A stretch of 64,000 bases of DNA from Batillaria attramentaria (Eukaryota > Mollusca > Gastropoda > Batillariidae). This document shows positions 39,767 to 51,715 of the stretch, piece by piece; position 1 is the first letter of the stretch; every line of letters begins with the position of its first letter. The DNA is taken from NCBI GenBank assembly GCA_018292915.2, contig JACVVK020000475.1, positions 172,501-236,500 of the forward strand. Direction: 5' to 3'. The notes under the pieces were generated by a model. The model made no database searches. It saw only the letters and a program-made list of their open reading frames with translations, and was not told where the DNA came from. A program made the position numbers and the translations under genes.

Positions 39767-40293
39767 AAAAAAAAATTATGGGTTTCAAAAATTGTATGAT
39801 TTCCTTAAACTGTTGGAAAGTTCATTTCGACCAATAGCACCAGTATGCTAGTATCTCTTTCAGCTCACTAACAGTACACCGGTGTTTTACTGTTAATTGT
39901 TTCAGGTGGTGGACACAATCGACATTGACAATATGAAGCTAAAGTACCAAGGGAGAAAAGACGAGGTTTCCCGATGGAAGACTATCTGTGGAGGAGAACC
40001 CGACATCATCCTGCTGACTGCCAGATGTGACATTCCCTACACCGCTGAAGATTACGACTTCTACTGCCAAATGAAACGACTGTGGGGAGATGAGAAAGAG
40101 TTCTGCAGTCATCTCGTCGTTGGCTTCACTTTTGGTGATCGCCTGCAATTCGACATCGCGGGGAAAACGGCTGAGTGCCCTGAACTGGAACAAGTACTGA
40201 AAGATGCTGGGGGGCATTATGTCGTTTTCAACAGCAAAGCCGATAGTGCATTTAAAATGCAACAAAAAAGGAATCTCTTGACTATAGGTACAT

Positions 40294-40353
<60 letters not shown>

Positions 40354-41260
40354 GAAATGGGAGTACCACATCAATGCATTATGCCGTACAATCTCAAAAA
40401 ATGTATTTTTGTTGTCACAACTAAGAGATATCACTGACATTCACAGTCGCACTCTCTTCTTTCACGCACACATCAAGTCCCACGTCAACTATGCTTCCAC
40501 CATTTGGGACAACTGCACTGAAGTGCATTTCAACAGACTGAATTCGTTATACAAACGAGCGGTAAAAATGGTTATTCCTGGACCTATTCCGACTATACAA
40601 AAAATGAAACGGATGAACATTCTTAGTCTCCGAGAACAGCTCATGTTTAACAAATGTGTGTTCATGCATAAAATTCTCCATAATGCGGTTCCACCTTATT
40701 TAACATCTCTTGTCGGACTGGACCATACGCGTGTGAGGACTTCGAGGAATAACACTCTTCCCCTACCCCTACCTCGCATAGATTTGTTTAAAACTAGTCT
40801 CTCTTTCGCAGGAGCTTTTCTCTGGAATTCATTGCCATCATGTATTAAAACGGTCCATTCACTGCGAACATTTAAGCAGTTACTTACGCAGTACCTTGCA
40901 AACCTCATGTAGCTCGAAAGCACATGCTAAAACTGAAGGACACCCATTACCTCACTGTTCGAGGTTTCTGATATATGTAGTATCATGCTCTTTCAAAATT
41001 TCAAATGTAAATGCATATAGACATGTACATGTATGTATTAGTCCACGCTGAAACTTGCTAACTTGATGAGTGCTTGAGAGAGAGAGAGAGAGAGTCACCT
41101 GTAAATATTTGATCTCAATGTTTTAATTTTCTTTGCTAGATGTGTTTTAGTAGTGTGTAGCAACGGCAAGTTTGTAAATTGACGATTTTCTCTGTCAAAA
41201 CTTTAACCGTTGGAAAATAAAGTTTCATCATCATCATCATCTCTCTCTCTTTATAGGTAC

Positions 41261-41313
<53 letters not shown>

Positions 41314-43650
41314 ACCACTAAGTATCCAAAACATTTCCAAATTCACTGACTTCAAACAAATTCTACACGACACGCTCATCTGACCATGTAGGTAGATATG
41401 TGTTATATGCATGTTTTCGAATGTTAGTGACGACTTTGAAGTTCTTACTTGGCATACAGCCAACTTGTATCATCGACAAATGCCACGTGTGTTTTGATTT
41501 TTTATCATGTCTACTTTTCTCTTCTTCATTTTTTTTTTAGATAGTTAATACTTTTGTTTGTCTTTTTTCTCTCTTACCCCCCCCCCCCCCTTTCCCCCCC
41601 TTGTTTTGATGTTGTCTTTTTACCCTTTAACGTAGACTAGCAGGACAGCTTGTAAGACAGGCAGTAATGCCTAAATGCTTTATCCTGAATTAAAAAAAAC
41701 GTTTCATCATCATCATCTCTCTCTCTCTCTCGTAGATGTACAAGTGCATGAACATGTTTCGTACATGAAGTTCTTTTTGTACATTTTTTTGTTGTTGCGA
41801 GGTCATACAGAAAGCATCAAGAACACATCGAATATGATGGAAATATATCAAACGCAAATCAAAAGTGCACCCAAAAACAATACACAATACACGAATGTAA
41901 CTGTTTGGGTTTTTTTCTGTCTTTTCTCGAGCAGATCAAGAGAAATGCAAATGGGCGACCGAACCTGATCACTCTTTGATCTCCTTTCTGGTCGCATCGG
42001 TGGAGAACTACTTCTGTGAGATTTTATTAATTTTTCGTTTAGCGATTACATTTTTTCTATTTTTTGATTTGAGATTCCGTACAGTAATGGCCTGCTTTCA
42101 TGAGTCTTGGTCTAGAATACAGTAATGGGACAAGGGGAAGAAAAGAAAGTGGCAGAGGAGTGCTGAAGTAATCCACAGGTTATGAACTGGAAGTGATAGG
42201 TGAAGGACAGAGAGCCAGAGAGTCAAAGACACTATGCAAAAATATTCCTCTTCATATGTCTGCAGCCGGCAGTAGCAGATCTGAGCCAATGGATGAATCC
42301 GTCTACTTCCCATCAGCCCACGAAGCAGGGTTGGAACATGCAGGTTAGCTCAACCAATCTGCTACCACGATATGCGATCTCACGGGAAAGGACATACATG
42401 CTCCTCCAAAGCTCGACGGCTGATTCTGTATTAACGTGTGACTAGTTTAGTGAGTGATAACATTTCAGAGAATGTATTCAAAATGATTTTAGCTGTTTCT
42501 TGAACAAATATGAGAACAATGTCCTACTTCTTCACATTTTCTAATTCTTCTACTTCCTCCTCAGCTTCTTCCAGTAGTACTAGCAGTGTTACGTACGTTA
42601 TTCTCAGGAGAAGAGATCAGTGTCTAAATGAAGTTTAGATCTTGAAACATGTTTCAAGTCGGCCCATTTCGGTCTCAGGTTGAAAAACAAAAAAACAAAA
42701 AAACAATCATTCATCCCGGCTGTTTGCCCTTGTAAAGCGGTATAGAGCATCTCAAGGCAGGGGTGGATGAGTGGTTACTCGGGCGGGAGTTTAACGTCCT
42801 TAAGAAAAAGAAAAGAAAAAGGCCAGTACAAATATTTGGCCCCAGCCGGGATTCGAACACTACACACGCTACAGGCAGTAGCACGTGTCATAATCTGTTG
42901 TCATGTGCAGGCGAACAAATGCAGTCTGAAAACAACGACGATCTGGAAGATGACTTCGAGCACATCGACAATGAACGAGTGGTCATCATATTCGGAAAGA
43001 CCGCAAGCGGAAAGAGCTCTGTGGGGAACATTCTGCTTAATGAAGAAAAGTTCCGGGTGGGCCAACCAGACATGTCTCCCACCGATGCCCACAGCTGTTG
43101 TTCACCAGGTGCATGTAGTATCAAGGTATGATAGACATTTTTTTTTTTCTCCAAAATAAACGTTAACTTTAGGCGTGCCATGTTAGCCCCCTTCCTCTGA
43201 AAGTATTGCCGTGCAAGGCATTTCATATTTCAGAACTTTACTGTTCATTTTTTTTTCTGCTTAAGGTGGTGGACACAATCGACATTGACAATATGGAACT
43301 CACCTACGAAGGGAGAAAAGACGAGGTTTCCCGATGGAAGACTATCTGTGGAGGAGAACCCGACATCATCCTGCTGACTGCCAGATGTGACATTCCCTAC
43401 ACCGCTGAAGATTACGACTTCTACTGCCAAATAAAACGACTGTGGGGAGATGAGAAAGAGTTCTGCAGTCATCTCGTCGTCGGCTTCACTTTTGGTGATC
43501 GCCTGCAATTCGACATCGCGGGGAAAACGGCTGAGTGCCCTGAACTGGAACAAGTACTGAAAGATGCTGGGGGACATTATGTCGTTTTCAACAGCAAAGC
43601 CGATACCGACCACAAAATGCAACAGAAGTCCAACCTCATGGCGATAGGTA

Positions 43651-43729
<79 letters not shown>

Positions 43730-46620
43730 CAAATAACAACAGTATTCAGTCTCTTATAATAATAATAATAACAACAACAGAAGGAAAAATTGTAACCGTG
43801 TGTTTTTATCCGATCAGATAGAAAGAAATGCGAAGAATGGGTCGTGCCAGAGTCCGGTAGCCCTTCCGGCCTTCTCTCAATCAGCATGTCGGAGAGTGTC
43901 CTATCATGTGAGACAATTCTCTTTTATTCTTTATATGCAAACCTGACGTCGCTGTGAGGAACATGCTTCGTGATAGTCTTGCCTCCGCTTAGTTTCCTTT
44001 AGTGTCCCTCCACGCCATCCCCCCCCCCCCCCCCTCCTTCTTTCTAATCATTTTCTAATCATTTTTTTCCTGTGCTGGGAACTCCTAGTTCCCGTGATCA
44101 CTCTTCCCATGCAGACACAGTTCTCTCCCTTGCAGCGTCCACTTACCTATTCACTCCCTTCGAGTTGCTGGTTTTGTTAGTTAGTTATTCTGTGTCCTAC
44201 ACGGCATGGAGGGGTATGGAACAATCCATAATTTTGCTTTCAACATGTTAAAATTGATCGTCATGTATTCTTCCATGCATTATCTCTAGATGCAATTGTA
44301 GCCGCATGTGTCGTAAATGGCAAGGACAATTTTGCACTAGGGGCCTGAGTGACTGACAACCTCTTTTCCTTGAACAAAAAGTCAGTCAGTCAGTCAGTCG
44401 GTCAGTTGTTGTGTGTTTATTTGTTTTGTTTGTTTTTTGTTATTTTGTTGTTGTTGTTGTGGGGCTTTTTGTTTGTTTGGTTTTTTCTTTTCTTTTTTGT
44501 TTGTTTGTTTGTTTGTTTGTTTGTTTGTTGTTGCTGTTGTTGTTGTTTTGGGGGGCGTGTTTCAACATATGGTTATTGGTAAATCCATCGGATTATGACT
44601 GCCGAAGCTAGTCCTGTATGTACCAGATATAGCTCAAATCCCCCAGATAAAGTGTATGAACGGATGTTTTGGTGAACATTGTCCCATAAAAATCCCATCA
44701 CCTAGAGTTTTCTACCAAAATATATCAAGCTAGTTTTGAGATATATGGCAATGAATATAATGTAAATTATGAAAGAAAAGTTAAACAAGTACCTATGATA
44801 CATGAAAAGGCACTGCCAAATACCAAACGATACAACCAAACAATCGAATTAAAAAGAAATGAAGCAAGAACATAGGTGGGCGAATATGCCTGGAGTTATA
44901 CGGAAAAGTAAATCTTAAAACTCCAAACGCATTGCCAATTTCGGTTTCACTAGAGAAATCCTCAGAATATATATATATATATATATAATTATATATAATT
45001 AAGCAATATATATATATATTGCTTAATTTTCCAGGACAGTCCTGACATTAGGTAAATTTTGAGGCGGGTGTTACGAGCGTGGCTGTGCCTTTTTGTTTGT
45101 GTTGTGTTTTGTATGCTGTAGGATAACAGCTGTAATGTTTTTTTGTAGTTTTAGTGAGATAGAGAAGTCGCCATGTTTAGTTCATATTCTGTTTTAGAAA
45201 TGTAAATCTGTTTCCAACACATCTCCACACGTAACAGCGGGCTTGAAACCATAACTGTGCTGTGATTATGCCATTGTTGATGAATGAATGAAGTACCACC
45301 GATACGCACTAGATCGTAGTTGTTTGTCTTCTTGTTGTTTTATTGATTAATACTCAGACATGTAAATACAAATTAGCATTTTGGTGACGTATGATTTCAT
45401 TTCATTTCCTTACAGTCGCATTCCCTGAGGTCTCCAACTCGATCATTGCCAGTTACAACAAATTCTGGTCACTGGCAGGCTTCTCTGGTGAGGATGCGTG
45501 CACTGGCTTGTTTTGTGGTAGCAAGAAATGTTCAGTCTTCCATGTGAATCTAGCTATCTAGTAACACAGATTTTCGTATGGAAGGGTTTAAGGGGAAAGG
45601 TAGAGGAGGGTAGAGGGTGGGGGCGGTGCCAAGCAGAGACATGAGGCACCTATTCACATGAATTTTTGAGACATTCTTTTTAGGAAACAGTTCTTTGTTT
45701 TTACAAAGGGTCCAAAGAAGAGATCAAAACACACAAGCATTGAACAGTTTTGCAGGGAAAAAAGTTATCATGTTCGATGCTGTCTCACTTTGGGTTGACT
45801 TGTTTCTCAGTTTTGTCTGTTTGTATGCTTTTTTGTTTGCCTTTTGTTGGAACCGCGAAATAGTCCTTGTTGCTTGCTCGGCGTAAAGCCCTAAATAACT
45901 AACTAACTTGCCTTTTGTTGATTTTTCTGACAACCTGTTTCTCCTCTGTTTTCAGTGGACAGTGACGCTGGCGACCTTGTCTCAGTTCCCGATGCAGAGC
46001 AGGAACACGCCGGTGTACTCCTTTCAGGTAGTGGACACACAGACTGATTGTGTGATAGTAGTGGACACACAGACTGATTGTGTGATAGTAGTGGACACAC
46101 AGACTGATTGTGTGATAGTAGTGGACACACAGACTGATTGTGTGATAGTAGTGGACACACAGACTGATTGTGTGATAGTAGTGGACACACAGACTGATTG
46201 TGTGATAGTAGTGGACACACAGACTGATTGTGTGATAGTAGTGGACACACAGACTGATTGTGTGATAGTAGTGGACACACAGACTGATTGTGTGATAGTA
46301 GTGGACACACAGACTGATTGTGTGATAGTAGTGGACACACAGACTGATTGTGTGATAGTAGTGGACACACAGACTGATTGTGTGATAGTAGTGGACACAC
46401 AGACTGATTGTGTGATAATCGTTTCTATATCATTCTTAGGTGCAAACAATGCCGAGTATAATCATAGGCAATCGGCGGTATTCACATTTCTAAAACAATG
46501 CCACACTTATGCCATTCTGTTTTCAGTGTAGCGTATGCTACGTGCTTGCAAGGTATGCCACCGAAAACTCTAACATATGGAACTGTTATTATTGTTGCAG
46601 AGGACATTCGAGGCGTGTAA
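34845..46620 (+). CDS. Caspase fused to two AIG1/GIMAP GTPase modules (caspase gene B)
   Basis: Exons: 34845-34902, 35305-35400, 36917-37216, 37648-37822, 38446-38612, 38728-38814, 39323-39537, 39906-40287, 41935-42015, 42266-42343, 42911-43125, 43266-43647, 43818-43907, 45416-45487, 45956-46012; the terminal exon(s) are uncertain, possibly ending GTG TAA at 46619. All joins keep phase, giving over 800 residues. The caspase starts MALSHPALPERYKMTADP with no prodomain; catalytic His is in CILSHGNRGG (about 101) and Cys in FFIQACQG (about 144), with P1 Arg in TREGTDIDR and YVAFRDG. After a linker exon, AIG1 module 1 has GKTGTGKST (about 322) and VVDTIDIDN; module 2 has GKTASGKSS and the same G-domain exon. 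Acidic linkers (SDPEAEREHPG, AHEAGLEHAG, PDAEQEHAG) precede each module, including a third whose AIG1 part is missing. The intron after 37216 uses a GC donor. Inferred role: a GTPase-regulated caspase. Confidence 0.9.
36406..36582 (+). mobile_element. SINE family 1, full length
   Basis: A and B boxes, gtctttgatatcaccctta and ggacgttaaactcct are present. Imperfect flanking copies of agaatttcca/agaattttca suggest a target-site duplication. It lies in an intron of caspase gene B. Confidence 0.88.
37410..37581 (+). mobile_element. SINE family 1, full length
   Basis: It has the complete head, body and ggacgttaaactccc tail, with approximate flanking repeats (ccaatttgtttg and tcaattatttga). It lies in the GC-AG intron of caspase gene B, 60 bp before the next exon. 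Confidence 0.88.
39691..39764. repeat. (TG)n(GA)n microsatellite
   Basis: About 20 TG and 17 GA units in the intron that splits AIG1 module 1. Confidence 0.95.
40346..41240 (+). mobile_element. 5'-truncated LINE (non-LTR retrotransposon) 3' end
   Basis: An open frame of about 186 codons to 40912 encodes the C-terminal reverse-transcriptase 'thumb' region (WEYHINALCRTISKNVFLL, VNYASTIWDNCTEVHFNRLN, LFKTSLSFAGAFLWNSLPS), followed by a 3'UTR and a (CAT)n/(CT)n tail. The family looks CR1/Jockey-like. It sits in the intron after AIG1 module 1 of caspase gene B. The open frame suggests a fairly recent insertion. Related tails occur at 41640-41735 and 22640-22725. Confidence 0.87.
41250..41735. other. 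(CT)n tracts and a second LINE 3' tail
   Basis: (CT)n at 41262-41310 and a C run at 41578-41590 precede gactagcaggacagcttgta ... and a (CAT)n(CT)n end at 41703-41732, resembling the tail of the neighbouring LINE. It is intronic in caspase gene B. Confidence 0.6.
42760..42859 (-). mobile_element. SINE family 1, internally deleted
   Basis: On the minus strand: B box (ttcgaatcccggctggggcc), then ttaaactccc after a deletion of the gtctttgatatc body. It ends about 50 bp before an AIG1 exon of caspase gene B. Confidence 0.8.
43651..43727. repeat. (CT)n(CA)n microsatellite at a splice donor
   Basis: It starts 3 bp after the donor of the second AIG1 G-domain exon (43647). The first module has a matching (CT)n tract (40298-40349) after its donor. 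Confidence 0.95.
43908..45415. other. Long intron of caspase gene B
   Basis: It contains a C run (44022-44035), T/TTG-rich sequence (44430-44550) and a perfect AT-rich palindrome, ttaagcaatatatatat and its complement, at about 44999-45027. No other exon was recognised. Confidence 0.6.
46028..46417. repeat. 13 perfect copies of a 30-bp repeat resembling the start of an AIG1 exon
   Basis: The unit starts gtagtggacacacagactga, continues ttgtgtgata, and repeats 13 times without a difference. The sequence leading into it (tttcag|gtagtggacacaca) mirrors the acceptor and first codons of the AIG1 G-domain exons (tttcag|gtggtggacacaat, 39906). In that frame a unit reads VVDTQTDCVI. It lies where a third AIG1 module of caspase gene B would be expected. 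Confidence 0.93.
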
Positions 46621-47017
46621 ATCACTTGAGCGGGTACCGTAGAAGACATGGTGTACAGTCCACAGACTAGTCTACACACGTACTGACTGCTACGGATTCA
46701 AGTTGACGGATCTCTTTCGGACTCACCAGGCAGCTCCAGGAAGATGCTTGGCCTACTGCGACTGAAAGGTTGAACTGTAGAAGTGCAAAGGTTTTAATGT
46801 CTATATGTACAATGTGTTCATTTGTCTAACATGTTGTTTTTCGTACCTATGGGAACTTTTCACGTCATCACCTTTCCCGTGGATGTGCGGCGCGGGCGAG
46901 ACTTTTTCCTCCGTATAGAATACTAGTTCACTATGTCTATATAATATGTTCGAGTATGTCAACTACTGTTTTGTGAGGTTCTCAGTAAGGGAGTTTCCCA
47001 CTTTGTTATATCAAAGA

Positions 47018-47023
47018 AATAAA
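47018..47023 (+). terminator. Candidate polyadenylation signal of caspase gene B
   Basis: AATAAA about 400 bp after the likely stop of caspase gene B, in AT-rich sequence. Confidence 0.5.
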
Positions 47024-47989
47024 ATGAAAGTTCCTGCTTAAACCATTTCTAGTCGGTTGACAACTCTTAAAGTCAAATCATTATGAAAAAATGTTTTATT
47101 GTTGTACATGTCTCTGAATTGCAAACAAGACGCGTAAGTTAAAAAGGATTTCATTACAATGGAATTCCGCAAAGGTTTTTTTTTTATTATTTCCGTGCGA
47201 TCTTTGAATTTATTCAAATTGTAGGGTGATTGGCATTCTCGAATTTCCTAACGCAAGAGCAATTTCCCGTCTTTGTTGGTTTATGATATTGACTGTCAGT
47301 ATCCAATGCATGTTTTCTGTCGTTGTTTTTTCCATGGCTAAGATAGGAGAGGGCTGTTTATTTGTTCCTTCACAAATTTGTGCAGGTTTTACATATTGGA
47401 TCACTTACGTTGCATCTTGAAGATAGGTGTCCACACTTTCATTGAGTAGCTTCCTAGTTAAGTATTTTCGTCTGTCTGTTTTCTCTTCAAAACGTTCAGA
47501 AATCAAACGTTATCGTTAGGTTTCGCCCAGGACTGTTTACCTGTAGATACCTCACGCGTGCAGCACAGTGTGGTTACGTTTTAACGCTGAACAGGTCTAA
47601 GGCATACATCAACCAGTTTAATCGATTCAAGTTAACATATCAAAAACATGACCAGAATGTAGTTGTAGATCACTTCTTGCAAAGCCTGTGTAATTGGATA
47701 TTATCAGAACAAAATAACGCTGCTCCTAAACACTTCCTATCAAATCAAAATAAATGATTTCGTAGGTAAATACTGGGCGGAAGTGCAAGGGTTAAACAAG
47801 AAGTGTGCATGGAGAATTTTGGCAGAGCCGACCCACCACATGTGTTCATGAGCCATTTGATTACCTCTAACGATTTATTTGTCTTTCCAAAAAACAAAAA
47901 AAAACAACAAAAAACAAATTCGTACTCTTTGCAAAAAGATACATTATTTGTGAAAACGTTTATACACTAGTCAAAAAACAAGGTTTGCC

Positions 47990-48190
47990 GATTTAGACGG
48001 TAACAATGGATTTTTCGGTCCCTGCCACAAATCTCATCTCCAGCACACGTTTCACAGGTCTGCTGCGTGGAATGCTTTGCCAAGACACTTTAGAGATTTG
48101 TCAGACGGTGTGGTTTTTTTCAAACCTAAACTGAAGACACACTTGTTCTTGAAGTACTTCTCGGCAATAGAAAGACTGCATATGTAATGA
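47990..48190 (+). mobile_element. LINE reverse-transcriptase C-terminal fragment
   Basis: The frame TFHRSAAWNALPRHFRDLSD ... FKPKLKTHLFLKYFS and a stop at 48187 match the end of CR1/Rex-type LINE proteins. Only about 50 codons remain. Confidence 0.75.
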
Positions 48191-49488
48191 TATGAGCTAT
48201 TGAACTCACAAAACAAAAGTGCAAAACTTGAAAGTGCTTTTGTTTCCTTGCTAGGATTGTTTGCCGTCTGAATGAAAGCGGTCGCTTTTGTTTGTTATTG
48301 TTACCGTTTTATTTCATTTGTTTCGTTTTTGGTCTTCGTTTGAATAATACAGTTGCACGTGTTTTAGTTTACAACTTATTTTTGTTAAGGCCACACAAAT
48401 TGTAGGGCTTTGCTGTTTAATGTAAATGTGAATGACCACGAGGTGTTTGTTGTTTCTGTTCGAAGATTTTTTTTTTTTCGTATGGTCAGGTGGTTAACAG
48501 GGATATTAGTAATATTACTATTAGTATTATGACATTTAATTATTTGATTGCTTTTTTTCCTGTTTGTGTATTATATTGTTGGTGTTATTGATGCATGTAT
48601 TACAATAACATTCCGGATGTGGCCGTTTTGCCACTATATCTGACATAATGGCAGCACGTGTGGGTGCTGACATTACTCACAGGGTCAGCTCAGGTTAGGT
48701 CTAGGTATTCCGTGCACTGAATAGACCTCTCGGACTCTGTCTTTTTATCCTAAAATCATCATTATCATTACCATTATTATTATCATCATTATCTTGTTTA
48801 TTGATCTGTCTCTTTATCACTCAGCGTATTTGTTGCGACTGAAGTTTATCATCAATGCTTTGTGACTGGTCACACTGGGTTCAGATGGTGGGTTGCAAGT
48901 AATGGACCTAGTTTACATTTCTCCCCCCAAGATGTTTCTTACAAAACACTTTCCGCCTTTGACCATTGCTGGTTGTAGAGAAACAAGGAGGAATGGATCA
49001 TCCCATAAACTCGAAAATTCTGGAAACTGTCACATGTCTCAATCATTTTATATCAATTACATTTGAAGTTCTTAAAATAACCCTTATAGGAGAAATCTTG
49101 TATTTTCATCCACATAAGTCGTCTACAACGAGCTCCAACAAATTCGTTTGTTAGTTGCACTTCAAATTTTTCAAAAGGGCATAAATTTAATTTATTGTAT
49201 TATCAGAGGTTTTGTCAACGTGGTCTAATAAAGCGTTGACGTAAACTAGTTTACAAATCGCAGTATTTCAGTATCACACCGTACTGATAGCTACTGCCCC
49301 AGTATAAATCATATATGAAGATATGCTATTTCGGAGGCATGTCTGTTGTTGTTGTTTGTCTGTTATATTTATTTTGGTATGGTTACTGTGTACGCTCACA
49401 AGGCAGCATTTTACCAGTGTCCCAGTTGCCAGATGTCCTAATAAAAATTCTCGTCGGCAGTTGTCTCAAGTTCGATCTTTATTTTAAC

Positions 49489-49582
<94 letters not shown>

Positions 49583-50309
49583 CTACAGGAGTGGTCAAAT
49601 GCATTATCGGATGTGGAAGTCAGCTCAGCATGTGGTCAGACAGGTGGTTTACTATCATGCTTGTAGTTTATCGTGTGCTTATACAGTCTGTGATTTCGGC
49701 AGAAATGAAACAATTTCTGCAAACTGAACCAAACAAGGAAGTGTAGCAAAGGAATTTTTAGAACTACTTGTAATAAGAGGATTCTTTAATAAGAATTTCC
49801 TAGTGAACTGACAACAATCAGCATCATTTTGAAATACATGAGTACATTACTGCCCTAGCAATTGACAGAGATACAAGAAAATGCGGTGCAAGCAAGCCTA
49901 GAGTCACTGCAGACGGCACGTATCAGATCAGAGGTAGACAAGAAGAATGATGTTGCACACATACACATTATGCTGCACATTATGTGTTTATAGTTAACTG
50001 TATGTATGAAGGAATGTTTCGTGTGTTTCCGTTTCTGTGTGAGAGAGTGCGTGTTGACTGTAAGGCGCCTTGAGCTCCTGCGGGAGGGAGGGCGTCCCTT
50101 AAATATCCATTATTATTATTATTATACACAGACACCTCTAGGCTAGATGTTCGGCAGATCGGCGTACGGGACACACGCCTACAATCGGAATAATATTGTT
50201 GCCAGAGCATTTTTGTTACGCATGCGTCAGCAACGGGTATCACTGATCTATTTACACACGAACTAGCGGTGCATTTCTGCACGTAAGAATTTCAGACTCT
50301 GGAGTTGTT

Positions 50310-50384
<75 letters not shown>

Positions 50385-51612
50385 ACTGATGTTTGACTTG
50401 ACAGTTGTGAATCTACTTCAGTCAGTCAGTACCTCTCAAAGCACATGATTGTACCGATAAATTTACAGAACTAGCTGACAACGACTCTAATCAGTAGACA
50501 TTCTGTTTACGAACTTTTGACTCAGTCTACACATTTCTGAGTCTGAAGTCGGCTCACGGTCAACAACTTGACCATTTGACAGTATCTATTCAGGCTATTA
50601 TGTGTACATTTCCCTCATTTTCTCAAACACCTTTTCTGCATTAGAGAGGAGGACAGTGCGAGTTGGGCATAATGAGGAAAACTTACACCACACACAAGCT
50701 GAGGCGCCACGTGCTGTGTTTCGATTCACAAAGCCCCTAACTCGCCAGTATTCTCTGGTATAAAAAAGTGAATAGTCAACAACGCTATTTCTTTCGATGG
50801 GCAGTCATGCACTGATTGCGTTCTTTGCCCGGTGTGCATATAATGTGATTCAAGCTGGGTTATGTTGCTGGGTTGTGTCACCCTGAAATGAAAAATACAC
50901 GCTTGGTGTTGACCCAGAAAGAGCCATGTCAAATAACAGGGGATTTCTGAACTGGTTTTTCCAAAGCAAACATATCTTACGCACATTGAAGTGTTCAAGT
51001 GCGCACACCGAAGGTCTTGTTAGCGCGGTGGTACACAGCACAAAGGTAAGTTTCAAATCTAACATTGTGCTAGGGTGGACTGGCTATGTGGAAAGGAGGA
51101 GAGTGGAAGCAATGTCTGTTCTGTGCATGATGTGTTTGTAGATTAAATGTCCGTGTGGAGACGTCACAGTGCTGTCTGTGTTTCCCTGTGGGCGTGCGTG
51201 TGTTGAATGTAAGGGGTCTTCATGTACTGCTGGAGGGAGGGCGTTGTGTAAAACATCTATTATTATGATTGTTACTGCTGTACAAGTCGCCCCATTTGCA
51301 GATCCGTTAACTACACGAATAGGCAGGGTGGGTGGGTGGGTGGGTGGGAGTTAACATCCTTTCCCTCAAAGTATACACGAACAGGCAGACTTCTATATAA
51401 ATATTACATATTTGCCATGTTCTTGCCCTAATAACAGCTAGTGATGACTACTGGTGGTTCAACTAGAAGTCAATGAAGACACTGTCATGACCACACTATC
51501 ATGACGTCAGTGTTAGATAATAAGAGGGATATAACAGGCTTAGTAGCTTATTTTTCATGGTAATCTCATGTCGTGAAAAGTCAACATCACTTTTGAGGTT
51601 GTGATGCGATAT

Positions 51613-51614
<2 letters not shown>

Positions 51615-51682
<68 letters not shown>
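51615..51682. repeat. (TG)n microsatellite at a splice acceptor
   Basis: About 34 TG units end 10 bp before the gtgtgcag acceptor preceding the start exon of caspase gene C. Confidence 0.95.
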
Positions 51683-51687
<5 letters not shown>

Positions 51688-51715
51688 GTGCAGTTAGGCA
51701 CATACCAGAGAGACA

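Larger units (their letters stand above)
47030..51692. other. Intergenic between caspase genes B and C
   Basis: Apart from a LINE fragment (about 47990-48190), no gene was supported. (TG)n is at 49492-49580 and (CA)n at 50316-50382. A minus-oriented SINE tail fragment (GGGTGG repeats, gggagttaacatcc) lies at about 51322-51362. A possible upstream acceptor for gene C ends at 51693. Confidence 0.5.

Noticed and set aside
40352..40912. 186-codon ORF as a host gene
   Set aside because: It is the C-terminal part of a LINE reverse-transcriptase ORF, with a LINE-type 3' tail behind it.
45908..46531. 207-codon frame with 13 VVDTQTDCVI repeats as a stand-alone protein
   Set aside because: The frame is open because of the 30-bp tandem repeat; it does not match the phase of the preceding exon, and the unit is better explained as derived from an AIG1 exon start.
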